A program made the translations under genes and the position numbers. A stretch of DNA of 64,000 bases from SZUA-35 sp964351995 (lineage in GTDB: Bacteria > Actinomycetota > Acidimicrobiia > Acidimicrobiales > SZUA-35): contig CAYGQE010000017.1 of the NCBI GenBank assembly GCA_964351995.1, positions 31,973 to 95,972 on the forward strand, read 5' to 3'. Numbering within the stretch: position 1 is the first letter of the stretch; each line of letters begins with the position of its first letter. Under the pieces are notes generated by a model. The model was not told the origin of the DNA. It ran no database searches and saw only the letters and a list, made by a program, of their open reading frames with translations. Shown here piece by piece: positions 43,133 to 51,545 of this stretch.

Positions 43133-43669
43133 TCAGGCGGCAGTGCGTTTCTGCAGATTGAGAAGCTGTTTGCGCACCATGATCCCATCGCCGGGGCCGA
43201 GGAACCACCGCTCGATGACCTTGCCGAGTGGCCCGTCGATGGTCGATCGCACCCGGGATACCAGGCGAGTGCCGTTGGCTGAAGGGCGGAGATCGAACGC
43301 CAGGACGAAGTCGATCTGGTGCCAAAGCAAGCGTCGTGTCGGCAGGACCAGAACGAAGGCGTTTGGTCGGTCGACCACAGCAGCGTCGAAGTGGATCGGG
43401 CCGCCCGGGACGGGATCTCCGACCTGGATGCCCAACCACTCAGGATGGATCCGGTCGGCGCTCCGGCGCCCGAGATTGTCGATCCAGTCGTAGCTGTACC
43501 AACCGGCCTTGCCGAACCCGATCTGTTCGAGCCATGGAAAGACAACGCCCGGCTCGGCGTCGAGGTCGATGGACCGGGTGGCGACGAGGCGGGCATCGGG
43601 CAGCAGGTGGTCGCCGGCCACTGGCCCGTTGGTCTCGGCGCTGGTCGCACCCCATGCGTCGAGGAACAT
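43133..43669 (-). CDS. SRPBCC-like protein
   Basis: 178 aa. SIDLDAEPGVVFPWLEQIGFGKAGWYSYDWIDN and LAFDLRPSANGTRLVSRVRS resemble large SRPBCC (polyketide-cyclase-like) proteins with a Trp/Tyr-rich pocket. The frame extends 294 codons upstream, but that extension is antisense to the HAD gene; TACGGT at 43678-43683 supports the ATG at 43669. Function unknown. The promoter is interlocked with that of the divergent HAD gene. Confidence 0.7.
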   Translation of the reverse strand: MFLDAWGATSAETNGPVAGDHLLPDARLVATRSIDLDAEPGVVFPWLEQIGFGKAGWYSYDWIDNLGRRSADRIHPEWLGIQVGDPVPGGPIHFDAAVVDRPNAFVLVLPTRRLLWHQIDFVLAFDLRPSANGTRLVSRVRSTIDGPLGKVIERWFLGPGDGIMVRKQLLNLQKRTAA

Positions 43670-43677
43670 CAGCACAT

Positions 43678-43687
43678 ACCGTAGGGT
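43678..43687. promoter_or_regulatory. overlapping divergent -10 elements, SRPBCC / HAD
   Basis: Minus strand TACGGT (43678-43683), 8 bases, ATG at 43669; plus strand TAGGGT (43682-43687), 6 bases, GTG at 43694. The hexamers share two bases. Confidence 0.55.
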
Positions 43688-43693
43688 GTGCAG

Positions 43694-44509
43694 GTGCTGC
43701 CACGCCTCATCGCAACAGACATGGACGGAACGCTTCTCGGAGGCGACCACGTCGTCGAGGAACCAACGGTGCGAGCGCTCGAACGTGCGTCGAATCACGG
43801 CATCGAAGTGGTTGTTGCCACGGGGCGTAGTCATTGGTCGGCCATCAAACTGCTGACCGACATGCCGTTCATCCGTTGGCATCTCTGTTCCAATGGCGCC
43901 ACCCTCTACGACGGACTCGCCGGTGAGATCGCTCGTGCCCGCACGATCGACGACGAGCTTGTCGAGCTTGTCGAGGCATCGCTCGAGGAACACTTCCCCA
44001 CAGCGGCCCTCGCCTATGAAACACGAGAGGGCATCCACTACACCAAGCAGTTCCTCGCGAACCGGGTGTTGGCGAACCCCACGGTGATCGTGAAGGACAA
44101 TGTCCCGGAACCCGACTCCAGAGACGGCCAGCCGATCATCAAGCTGATGGTGTCGCACCCTTCCCTGGTGCAGCTCGATTGGCTCGACGTGCTCGGTCCA
44201 GCCATGCCCGAGGGTCTGCAGATGTCGACTTCGGGCTCCGACTTCATCGAGATCAGCGCGCCGACCGCCGACAAAGGCATCGCGCTGGCGGACCTTTGTG
44301 CCGATCTTGGCGTCGCCGCCGATGATGTCGCAGCTTTCGGCGATCACAGCAATGATCTCGGCATGTTGACTTGGGCCGGCCGGGGCTATGCCATGGAGAA
44401 CGGGGTCGACCGAGCCAAGGCAGTAACCGATCTGCGAGCCCCACACCACGCGGAACACGGCGTTGCCCAGGTCGTGACGCAGTTCCTCGACGATGCAGGC
44501 TTGGACTAG
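43694..44509 (+). CDS. Cof-type HAD-IIB phosphatase
   Basis: HAD-superfamily hydrolase. Motif I in LIATDMDGTLLGGDH, motif II in VVATGRSHWSA, the IIB cap in the middle, motif III in APTADKGIALADL and motif IV in AAFGDHSNDLGMLTWAG. 271 aa from the GTG at 43694, chosen because TAGGGT lies 6 bases upstream; a GTG at 43688 is adjacent to that hexamer. Expected substrates are sugar phosphates or phosphorylated cofactors. Confidence 0.92.
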   Translation: MLPRLIATDMDGTLLGGDHVVEEPTVRALERASNHGIEVVVATGRSHWSAIKLLTDMPFIRWHLCSNGATLYDGLAGEIARARTIDDELVELVEASLEEHFPTAALAYETREGIHYTKQFLANRVLANPTVIVKDNVPEPDSRDGQPIIKLMVSHPSLVQLDWLDVLGPAMPEGLQMSTSGSDFIEISAPTADKGIALADLCADLGVAADDVAAFGDHSNDLGMLTWAGRGYAMENGVDRAKAVTDLRAPHHAEHGVAQVVTQFLDDAGLD

Positions 44510-44590
44510 GCCGCTCGCCTGGTTCGGCGAGCGAGCCCTCACAGGCGGCACACAGCGCCCGAACCTTTACGGGTCGTGCGCAACCGTTCC

Positions 44591-44595
44591 GGAGG
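44591..44595 (+). promoter_or_regulatory. Shine-Dalgarno GGAGG for the pilin-DUF642 gene
   Basis: GGAGG followed by 4 bases and the GTG at 44600; favours this start over the GTG at 44576. Confidence 0.45.
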
Positions 44596-44599
44596 CCCC

Positions 44600-45589
44600 G
44601 TGCCGCTCGCTCCATCCACCCACTCAGTTGACACCGCTCACCCAATTGACTCCTCGTCAGAGCGTGGCTTCACGCTGATGGAGGTGATGGTGGTCGTCTT
44701 GATCATCGGGATTCTGCTTTCGGTTGGTATCCCGACCTACACCGGAGCTCGATCACGGGGCCAGGATCGGGCTGCGCAGTCGTCGCTTCGGGCTGGCGCG
44801 ACTGCCGCAGCTGTGGTCTTCACTGACGATCTCGACTTCGCCTCCGCCAACGTCTCAGGCATGGCGATGGCGGAGCCCGCCCTGTCCTATGTTGCCTCTC
44901 CGGCGAGCTCAACTGGTCCCAACGAGCTGAGTATCACATCGAATCCAGTGGGCACGGTCTGGGCCGCATCATCATTGAGCGACTCTGGCACGTGTTTCTC
45001 CATTCGTACCGATGCCGCCGGCGCAACGACGTTTGGAGCGACCGACAATGCGCCATGTACCGGCGCGGAAGCGCTGAACGCCGCTGGGCCGAGTTGGGAG
45101 GACACCGAAGGAGGCTTGGCGAGCGGCGGATTCACCAGCGATCTCGACATCGGCGGGTACTGGAACACCCATGGCAACGGGTCGGTGATCGGTGGAGAGT
45201 GGGAGGTGGTTGCGGGAACGGTGGACGCCAACATCACGCACTCGAACAGCTTCAACTATCCGGTCAGTGGACAGTTCTTCGATCTCAACGGCGGCAGCGC
45301 CGGCCACGTCCTTCGAGCCGTGAACGTGATTCCCAACACGCCGTACACCTTGACCGTGGATGTGGGTGAGAACGTCTACGGCGGACCCGCCGTGAAACAG
45401 ATGGAGGTCATCTGGAACGGTGCAGTCGTGGCCACCGTCGACGTCGACGTTCCGCAACACGTCGTCGAGAGTCGCAGCTTCACCATTCCCCCGACCGCAA
45501 GTGGTAACGGTGTGCTCGAATTCCGGAGTCTGCTCGGGAGTGCCCATGGCCCGACCATCGGAAATGCCGTGCTCACGCCCAACTCCTGA
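44600..45589 (+). CDS. type IV pilin-like protein with C-terminal DUF642 domain
   Basis: 329 aa. A 23-residue leader ends in ERG, and the cleavage/methylation region reads GFTLMEVMVVVLIIGILL with the invariant Glu at mature position 5, a class III/type IV prepilin signature. The helix continues to RSRGQDRAAQSSLRAGA, then an Ala/Ser/Thr-rich region. From about residue 200 the sequence matches DUF642 galactose-binding-like domains (GEWEVVAGTVDANI, SGQFFDLNGGSAGHVL, NTPYTLTVDVGENVYGGPAVK). No other pilus gene is near. Likely assembled or displayed at the surface with a carbohydrate-binding tip. Confidence 0.85.
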   Translation: MPLAPSTHSVDTAHPIDSSSERGFTLMEVMVVVLIIGILLSVGIPTYTGARSRGQDRAAQSSLRAGATAAAVVFTDDLDFASANVSGMAMAEPALSYVASPASSTGPNELSITSNPVGTVWAASSLSDSGTCFSIRTDAAGATTFGATDNAPCTGAEALNAAGPSWEDTEGGLASGGFTSDLDIGGYWNTHGNGSVIGGEWEVVAGTVDANITHSNSFNYPVSGQFFDLNGGSAGHVLRAVNVIPNTPYTLTVDVGENVYGGPAVKQMEVIWNGAVVATVDVDVPQHVVESRSFTIPPTASGNGVLEFRSLLGSAHGPTIGNAVLTPNS

Positions 45590-45648
45590 CAAACGCTGCT
45601 CATGACAAACGCAGTCGCCGGCAGTTCACCTCGTTCGGTGGCGTGGGC

Positions 45649-45654
45649 TAGTTT
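45649..45654 (+). promoter_or_regulatory. leaderless -10 element for the desaturase
   Basis: TAGTTT, 7 bases, ATG at 45662; TTCACC 18 bases upstream is a weak -35. Confidence 0.55.
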
Positions 45655-45661
45655 CGCCGGC

Positions 45662-46663
45662 ATGGCGATCACGCTCGTCCCTTCTGAGGACATCCTTCCT
45701 GACGTTTTGCCAACCGAACGGTTGAACGAGCGGGCCAAGCCAACTCGCGAACTGCGTGACGAGTTGCGTCGCATCGACAACATACGCAACGTGTTCACAG
45801 TCGTCGGCGCACTGCTGCTGTCGTTCGGTGTGATCGGGCTCGCTGGCTACCTTCACACCTGGTGGTCGTACCTCATCGCGTTCATCCTGATGGCCAGGGC
45901 CCACGTCGGACTGAACATCCTCGGCCACGAGGCGGCGCATCGGCTGCTGTTCTCCCACAAGCCCACCAACGACTTCGTGGGCCGCTGGTTGCTGGCCTAC
46001 CCCTCGTATCAAGCGCTTCTGGCGTACCGCCGATCTCACTTTGCCCATCACCGAGACGAGATGGGTCCCGAAGAGCCAGACCTCAGCCTCTACAGCGGGT
46101 ACCCGGTTCCCCAAGATTCGTGGCGGCGCAAGCTCCGCCGGGACATCACCGGTGTGAGCGCATACAAGAACTTCCGCGGGCTCTTCTTCGCCGTTCGGAA
46201 AGGCCGCCGAGAGGCGCTGCAGATCCTGGCTGTGCAGTTCGTGATGCTCGGGGTGTCGGTGGCATTGCAGCGACCGTTGATGTATCTGGTGTGGATTCTT
46301 GGCTGGTCCACGTTGTGGCGTGTCTCGAACCGGGTCCGCTCGATTGCCGAGCATGGGGGCATGATTCGCTCCAAAGACCGGCGGCTCACCACGCATGTGA
46401 TCCGCCAGACGCCCCTGGCCCGGTTCTGGATGGTGCCATACAACACCGGTTGGCACCTGGCCCACCATGTCGACATGGGCGTGCCGTGGCGCAACCTACC
46501 GAAGCTCCATGCCGAGCTGGTCCGGTCCGGCTGGGTCACCGAGGACCTCGAATATCCCAGCTATCGCGCATTCTGGAAGGCGGCATCGTCCGGTCAGGTG
46601 AAGCAGCCCGACGTCGCTGGGGCCGGTTCGGGAGCGTCGAGCATGCTGGATTTCCGAGACTGA
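45662..46663 (+). CDS. membrane fatty acid desaturase family protein
   Basis: Di-iron membrane desaturase or hydroxylase. Three histidine boxes are present: LGHEAAHRLLF, HFAHHRDEMG and WHLAHHVDMGVPW. Hydrophobic segments around residues 40-75 and 175-200 fit the usual topology. I chose the ATG at 45662 (333 aa) since TAGTTT precedes it by 7 bases; the ATG at 45602 would add 20 residues spanning that promoter. Could introduce double bonds into acyl chains or hydroxylate carotenoids. Confidence 0.9.
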   Translation: MAITLVPSEDILPDVLPTERLNERAKPTRELRDELRRIDNIRNVFTVVGALLLSFGVIGLAGYLHTWWSYLIAFILMARAHVGLNILGHEAAHRLLFSHKPTNDFVGRWLLAYPSYQALLAYRRSHFAHHRDEMGPEEPDLSLYSGYPVPQDSWRRKLRRDITGVSAYKNFRGLFFAVRKGRREALQILAVQFVMLGVSVALQRPLMYLVWILGWSTLWRVSNRVRSIAEHGGMIRSKDRRLTTHVIRQTPLARFWMVPYNTGWHLAHHVDMGVPWRNLPKLHAELVRSGWVTEDLEYPSYRAFWKAASSGQVKQPDVAGAGSGASSMLDFRD

Positions 46664-46709
46664 GGCTTCTTCGCTCTCACAGTCGGCTGTCCGCTGCCGA
46701 TAGGCGAGG

Positions 46710-47132
46710 ATGGCGACAAACGACGACAGCAGTCGACTTCTCCACCGAGTGGTTCGTGATCTGCAAGCACCGATGGCGCTGCTCGTCGCCGCCCACCCCC
46801 GCAAACGAGTCATCGATCACGTAGGTTTTGACGACACTGCAAGCCTGCGGGCGCTCGTCGCAGTAGATCCCGATCAGGTCCGTGTTGCCGATGATGCAGG
46901 ACTGCTCACGATTCGCTCATGGGCGTCGGCACCTGCGATGCAGGACGGTGTCGAGGTGGGCACGCTGTTCGTCGCCGACCGTCGGCGGCGCTGGTTCGAC
47001 GACGAGGAAGTTCGTCACTTGCGACTCATGAGTTCCGTTGCCGCTGACCTGATCGCCACCCTCACGGCGCTGGACCTCGTCGACGCTGTTGATGTGCGCG
47101 ACGAACGAGCTCCGTTGGCTTCCTTGACTTGA
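46710..47132 (+). CDS. GAF-like domain protein
   Basis: 140 aa. VRDLQAPMALLVAAHPRKRVIDHVG and GTLFVADRRRRWFDDEEVRHLRLMSSVAADLIATL match the first strand and last helix of GAF sensor domains. No output domain. Ends head to head with the flavodoxin gene with no bases between. May be a stand-alone ligand sensor; role unknown. Confidence 0.65.
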   Translation: MATNDDSSRLLHRVVRDLQAPMALLVAAHPRKRVIDHVGFDDTASLRALVAVDPDQVRVADDAGLLTIRSWASAPAMQDGVEVGTLFVADRRRRWFDDEEVRHLRLMSSVAADLIATLTALDLVDAVDVRDERAPLASLT

Positions 47133-47558
47133 TCAGGCAGCTTCGAGAGCGCCGACCAAACGATCGACGAACTCGATCGACTGCTCGTCGATCTTGGTGC
47201 GCTTGATCGCCATGCCGCCGATGACGTCTCCGCCACGGCGCTCGACGATGCCCGAGAGCTTCTCCAGCGTCTTGCCCGTTTCGAGGGCGTAGGTACAGAA
47301 GACCGCCGTCTTCTTGCCGTGGATCACCGGCAGGTTGACAAGGCGACGAACGCCCGCTGGCTTCTGGCCGACGAGGAACAGACCATCGACCCAAGAACCA
47401 ACCACGACCAGGTCGGATTCGCTCAGGTGTTGGAGCGCGATCTCCTTGATCGAGCAGGAAACGGCTTCGATTCCCGAGCGATTGAGTTCGTCAGCAATCT
47501 TCTCTGCTGCCTTGCGGGTGTTGCCGGTGAGTGACTCGTAGATGACGGTGGCCTTCAT
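47133..47558 (-). CDS. flavodoxin-like protein
   Basis: 141 aa flavodoxin fold. The FMN phosphate loop is in VIYESLTGNTRKAAEKIAD; VVVGSWVDGLFLVGQKPAG and TAVFCTYALETGKTLEKL fit the 50s and 90s loops. Probably a small electron carrier or flavin-dependent regulator. ATG at 47558 is preceded by TACGCT (47567-47572) and 8 bases. No obvious redox partner beside it. Confidence 0.85.
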   Translation of the reverse strand: MKATVIYESLTGNTRKAAEKIADELNRSGIEAVSCSIKEIALQHLSESDLVVVGSWVDGLFLVGQKPAGVRRLVNLPVIHGKKTAVFCTYALETGKTLEKLSGIVERRGGDVIGGMAIKRTKIDEQSIEFVDRLVGALEAA

Positions 47559-47603
47559 GGCGCAGCAGCGTAGTCGACCGGGGCCAGCACTAGCCTCACC
47601 CGC

Positions 47604-47636
47604 ATGCGTGAAGCGTGGATGTCTCCCCTCTCATGA
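47604..47636 (+). CDS. possible 10-codon leaderless upstream ORF before the SpoU-type methyltransferase
   Basis: TAGCCT at 47591-47596 lies 7 bases before an ATG opening a short frame MREAWMSPLS, whose stop is 14 bases before the methyltransferase GTG in a different frame. Position and spacing match the other leaderless starts here. It may be a translated leader coupling into the main gene; coding status is inference. Confidence 0.35.
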   Translation: MREAWMSPLS

Positions 47637-47650
47637 CGGCTGGCACCTGA

Positions 47651-48493
47651 GTGCTCGATCATTGGATTCCCATCAACGATCCCGACGACGCTCGGCTCGA
47701 GTTCTTCCAAGGTCTGCGCGATCACATTTTGCGTCAGGAGCGCGAACTCCCCGATGGTGACATGGCTGGCGTCTTCATCTCCGAGGGTGACATCGTCGTC
47801 GGTCGAGCGCTGAGCGCCGGTTACGAGCTGGTGTGCATCCTTGTCGACGCGAAGAGATCAAAGCCGCTGCCTGGTGTCGTGGCGGACTCGGTGCCGATCT
47901 ACGCAGCGGGGCCTGAAGTGCTCATCCGCATCACGGGCTATCACTTGCACCGAGGCGCACTGGCCTGTTTCAAGCGACGACCGGTGCCGTCAGTCGCCGA
48001 GGTCCTCGCCCATCACGATCCCCGGACGATCGTCGTGCTCGAAAACGTCGGCAACCCCACCAACATGGGCGTGATCTTGCGCTGCGCTGCCGGCCTCGGA
48101 GTCGACGCCTTTTTCTGTGACCCCACGTGCAGCGATCCCCTCTACCGGCGATCCGGACGAGTCAGCATGGGTGAGGCCTACGCCCTCCCCTACGCCCGAC
48201 TCGACGCCCTCCCCGATGGGCTCGACGTCCTCCGTGCTCACGGGTTCAAGCTCCTCGCCCTCACGCCAGGGGCGGATGCTCTTGCCCTCGAAGAGCTCCG
48301 CTTCAGTCAGGAGGACAAACTCGCCATCTTCCTGGGGGCCGAGGGTCCTGGTTTGAGCAGCGGCGTGTTGGAGGCCGTTGATCAACGCGTTCGAATACCG
48401 ATGTCCGGCACCGTCGACTCCATCAATGTCGGTTCCGCTGCTGCTGTCGCGTTTTACGGCGTCCAGCAGAGTCGTCGCCAGATCACTGGTTGA
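47651..48493 (+). CDS. SpoU/TrmH-type RNA 2'-O-methyltransferase
   Basis: SPOUT-family methyltransferase. Motif 1 in VVLENVGNPTNMGVILRCA, motif 2 in AIFLGAEGPGLSSGVL and motif 3 in RIPMSGTVDSINVGSAAA form the trefoil-knot AdoMet site. The N-terminal 90 residues (GVFISEGDIVVGRALSAGYE) fit a substrate-binding domain. 280 aa, GTG start. Acts on tRNA or rRNA ribose; the exact site is unknown. Its last 504 bases are overlapped antisense by the HugZ-like frame. Confidence 0.9.
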   Translation: MLDHWIPINDPDDARLEFFQGLRDHILRQERELPDGDMAGVFISEGDIVVGRALSAGYELVCILVDAKRSKPLPGVVADSVPIYAAGPEVLIRITGYHLHRGALACFKRRPVPSVAEVLAHHDPRTIVVLENVGNPTNMGVILRCAAGLGVDAFFCDPTCSDPLYRRSGRVSMGEAYALPYARLDALPDGLDVLRAHGFKLLALTPGADALALEELRFSQEDKLAIFLGAEGPGLSSGVLEAVDQRVRIPMSGTVDSINVGSAAAVAFYGVQQSRRQITG

Positions 48494-49210
48494 ACCCGGG
48501 GCATCATCTCGGCGGGCGGCAGCCCGAGCGGCGAGCACCAACGCACCGAGCGATGCATGAACATCTGCCGCGTGATCGAGTCGTTCGGGGAACGGAACTC
48601 GTGAGTCCCTCGTGCCTGCCGGTTCGGTGACGGTCAGCGTGATGCCGTAGCGATCGATCGCCGCGACGTCTGCCGAGGTGCCTAGCCAACGACCACCGAG
48701 GGTCTTTGCCACGAGCAAGATCTGTTCGGCCAGCTTCTCTCGCGCCTCATCGATGAAGGCATCACCGAGAAGCACGAGGGGGTCGGCTTCGGCACCAGCA
48801 ACGTCGGCGGGCCGGAGCCAACGCTCGTCGCCCGCGTCGTCAGTCAGCCGGATGCGCGTGGGCTCGAGCCGCAACCAAGACCAGTCGAGCGACTCGATGG
48901 CGTTCCGCAATTCAGGTCGAGCTTCGCAGATCACATCGGTCAACTCGATCTGTTGGATACCGGGAACCGGCCGAAGATCACCTTGGATCAGCAGCCGTCC
49001 GCCAACGTCCATGCCCGCTCGAGTGTCGCGCCGACCTCGGCTCGAATGGGTGCTGAGGTTCGAGACAACCATCACGGGTACGCCGGCGGCGTCTGCGACC
49101 ATCGGAACCGGTGACACGACAGGGCGGCCATCGATGTCGACGGTTGCGAGGGTGCCCTCGGTGTTGGCAGCGAGGATCGTGCGTGCCTGTTCGGCGTGGC
49201 TCGGAGTCAC
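47990..49210 (-). CDS. HugZ-like (PNPOx + DUF2470) protein with antisense-encoded C-terminal extension
   Basis: 406-codon frame. Residues 1-130 form an FMN-binding split barrel (NTEGTLATVDIDGRPVVSPVPMV, VVSNLSTHSSRG), followed by a DUF2470 domain (AAIDRYGITLTVTEPAGTRDSRVPFPERLDHAADV). This pairing occurs in HugZ-type haem-utilisation proteins of about 240-260 aa. Here the domains end near 48500, but the frame stays open for about 168 more codons, entirely antisense to the methyltransferase. GTG at 49210 avoids overlap with the divergent ligase; start uncertain. The tail (EGVESGVGEGVGLTH) looks non-native. Confidence 0.7.
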   Translation of the reverse strand: MTPSHAEQARTILAANTEGTLATVDIDGRPVVSPVPMVADAAGVPVMVVSNLSTHSSRGRRDTRAGMDVGGRLLIQGDLRPVPGIQQIELTDVICEARPELRNAIESLDWSWLRLEPTRIRLTDDAGDERWLRPADVAGAEADPLVLLGDAFIDEAREKLAEQILLVAKTLGGRWLGTSADVAAIDRYGITLTVTEPAGTRDSRVPFPERLDHAADVHASLGALVLAARAAARRDDAPGSTSDLATTLLDAVKRDSSSGTDIDGVDGAGHRYSNALINGLQHAAAQTRTLGPQEDGEFVLLTEAELFEGKSIRPWREGEELEPVSTEDVEPIGEGVESGVGEGVGLTHADSSGSPVEGIAARGVTEKGVDSEAGSAAQDHAHVGGVADVFEHDDRPGIVMGEDLGD

Positions 49211-49251
49211 CCTTGCAACATCGGCAGATGTTCGGGTGGTCTTGATTGGTT

Positions 49252-49257
49252 TAGCAT
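49252..49257 (+). promoter_or_regulatory. leaderless -10 element for the acyl-CoA ligase
   Basis: TAGCAT, 6 bases, ATG at 49264. Confidence 0.6.
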
Positions 49258-49263
49258 CGGCGA

Positions 49264-50892
49264 ATGATCGAATCGACAATGCAGGACGTTCCACTGACCA
49301 TCAACCATTTGATGCGTCACGGACGCCAGGTGCACGGAGACGCAACGGTCACGACGTTCCACGGTCCTGACCAGCCGCTCCAGGTCACGACCTTCGCTGA
49401 GGTCGGCGATCGGACTGATCTGCTCGCCGCAGCGCTGCATCGGCTCGGCGTCAGCCAGGGCGACCGCGTCGGCACGTTCATGTGGAACAACCAACGGCAT
49501 ATGGAGGCATACCTCGCCGTCCCTTGCATGGGAGCGGTCCTTCACACACTCAACATTCGGCTGTTCCCTGAACAACTCGTTTACGTGGTGAACCACGCCG
49601 AAGACAAGGTGATCATCATCGATGAGTCACTGGTCCCGCTCCTTGCCAATGTGTTCGATCAACTCACGACCGTCGAGCACATCATCGTGTGCCGCGCCGG
49701 GGACGATCCGGCGAGCGAAATCGTTGGCCTCGGCGAGGTCCTCGACTACGAAGAGCTACTGGCTGCTGAGGCCCCTGGCTTCGCCTACCCAGAGATCGAC
49801 GAACGGGCCGCCGCAGCCATGTGTTATACGTCGGGCACCACGGGCAACCCCAAAGGCGTGGCCTACTCACATCGCTCGACGCACCTGCATTCACTCGCTG
49901 CGATGTCGGCGAACACGTTGCAGGTGGGGCACACCGAGCGAATTCTTGCCATCGTCCCGATGTTCCACGCGAACTGTTGGGGTCTGATCTATGCCGCCCT
50001 GGCCGCCGGGGCCGACCTGATCATGCCGCAGCAGTTCCTGCAGTCCGGGCCCCTCACTGGGCTCATCGCCGAGACCCAGCCGACGATTTCCGGTGCCGTG
50101 CCAACAGTGCTGAACGACATCCTGCAGAATCAGCCAAGTGCTGATCTCAGCTCGCTTCGCTACGTCGTCTGCGGTGGATCTGCGGTCCCGCGTTCGCTGA
50201 TCGAGGGTTTCCGCTCCACCTTCGGCGTTGATGTGTTGCAAGCCTGGGGCATGACCGAGACCTCGCCCCTGGCCGCTGTTGGTTGGCCGCCCCGTGGCGT
50301 CGACCACGCCGACGACATCGACTTCCGAGTGAAGACTGGCCGCATCGTGGCCGGTGTCGAAGTGCGCATCTGTAACGACGAGGGCGAGGTGCTTTCGTGG
50401 GACGGCCAGAGCCAAGGCGAGATCGAGATTCGTGGTCCCTGGATCACCGGTAGCTACTACCTCGACCCGACCGAGGAGAAGTTCCACGATGGGTGGCTCC
50501 GAACCGGCGACGTGGCAACGATCGAAGCAGACGGCTTCATCCAGATCACCGACCGAGCGAAGGATGTCATCAAGAGTGGTGGCGAATGGATCAGCTCGGT
50601 CGACCTCGAGAACGAACTGATGGGGCATCCAGCAGTTCGTGAAGCCGCCGTGGTCGGGATTCCCGATGATCGGTGGGACGAACGGCCGTTGGCGTGCGTG
50701 GTCGTGCACGATGGTGTCGAAGTGACGGTGGCCGAGCTCACGGACTACTTGGAGGCTCGGGTGGCCAAATGGTGGCTACCTGAGCGCTGGGCCTTTGTCG
50801 ACGAAGTACCCAAGACGTCGGTTGGCAAGTTCTCGAAGAAGGATCTGCGGTCGGCGTACGCCGACGGCGATCTGGAGATCCACCAAACGTGA
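49264..50892 (+). CDS. long-chain fatty-acid--CoA ligase family protein
   Basis: Second ANL ligase in the window. ATP motif MCYTSGTTGNPKGV, A5 core WGMTETSPLAAV, hinge WLRTGDVATIEADGFIQITDR and catalytic lysine in PKTSVGKFSKKDLR. 542 aa. Resembles medium/long-chain acyl-CoA ligases with the VFHANCWGL-type segment (MFHANCWGLIYAALAAGAD). The stop overlaps the methyltransferase GTG start as GTGA. Confidence 0.93.
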   Translation: MIESTMQDVPLTINHLMRHGRQVHGDATVTTFHGPDQPLQVTTFAEVGDRTDLLAAALHRLGVSQGDRVGTFMWNNQRHMEAYLAVPCMGAVLHTLNIRLFPEQLVYVVNHAEDKVIIIDESLVPLLANVFDQLTTVEHIIVCRAGDDPASEIVGLGEVLDYEELLAAEAPGFAYPEIDERAAAAMCYTSGTTGNPKGVAYSHRSTHLHSLAAMSANTLQVGHTERILAIVPMFHANCWGLIYAALAAGADLIMPQQFLQSGPLTGLIAETQPTISGAVPTVLNDILQNQPSADLSSLRYVVCGGSAVPRSLIEGFRSTFGVDVLQAWGMTETSPLAAVGWPPRGVDHADDIDFRVKTGRIVAGVEVRICNDEGEVLSWDGQSQGEIEIRGPWITGSYYLDPTEEKFHDGWLRTGDVATIEADGFIQITDRAKDVIKSGGEWISSVDLENELMGHPAVREAAVVGIPDDRWDERPLACVVVHDGVEVTVAELTDYLEARVAKWWLPERWAFVDEVPKTSVGKFSKKDLRSAYADGDLEIHQT

Positions 50893-51533
50893 GTGACAGG
50901 TACGCCGACTTCGGCGCAGGATTCTTCGATCGCATCGATGCGGCCCCCGACGGCGAGTTCTACGCACAGCCCCGTCTCGTCACCCACATCGATGACGGGG
51001 CGATCATTGCGGCCGGACACCTGTATCGCGACCTCGGGATCGAGGGGCGAGTGCTCGACCTCATGTCGTCATGGATTTCTCATTTCGCCGAACCGCCTGC
51101 TGAGCTGATCACGCTCGGAAGAAATGGCTTCGAGTTGTCAAGGAACGAAGCGGCCCGAGGTGGCGTGGTCGCAGATCTCAACGATCAGCCGATCTTGCCC
51201 TTCGCCGATGACTCGTTCGACCACGTCGTCTGTGCCGTGTCGGTGGACTACCTCAGCCGCCCGCTCGAGGTGTTCGACGAGGTCGCTCGCGTGCTGCGGA
51301 CGGGCGGACTCTTCTGCCACGTCTTCTCCAACCGATTGTTCCCGACCAAGGCCATCAGGGGCTGGCTCCATGCCAGCGAGCAGGAACGGGTGTCGATCTG
51401 TGCCGAGTACTTCCGGCGCTCTGGGCCCCCTCGGCCGCCGGGAACGGTCGATGGTTGGAATGAGCCCGAGGCCACGGTGCGACACAACGGTGCCGATCCC
51501 CTCTACGCGGTATGGGCTCGATTGGGCGGGTAG
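50889..51533 (+). CDS. SAM-dependent methyltransferase-like protein
   Basis: 214 aa class I methyltransferase-like fold: VLDLMSSWISHF takes the position of the glycine motif I, DLNDQPILPFADDSFDHVVCAVSVDYL is motif II-III, and FDEVARVLRTGGLFCHVFSNRL is the post-motif helix. Motif I lacks the usual GxGxG, so AdoMet binding may be unusual. GTG start coupled to the ligase gene. Substrate unknown. Confidence 0.75.
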   Translation: MSDRYADFGAGFFDRIDAAPDGEFYAQPRLVTHIDDGAIIAAGHLYRDLGIEGRVLDLMSSWISHFAEPPAELITLGRNGFELSRNEAARGGVVADLNDQPILPFADDSFDHVVCAVSVDYLSRPLEVFDEVARVLRTGGLFCHVFSNRLFPTKAIRGWLHASEQERVSICAEYFRRSGPPRPPGTVDGWNEPEATVRHNGADPLYAVWARLGG

Positions 51534-51545
51534 ATTCGCCAACGC

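Noticed and set aside
43670..44551. Upstream extension of the SRPBCC frame at 43133
   Set aside because: Antisense to the HAD phosphatase; the leaderless promoter at 43678-43683 sets the true start.
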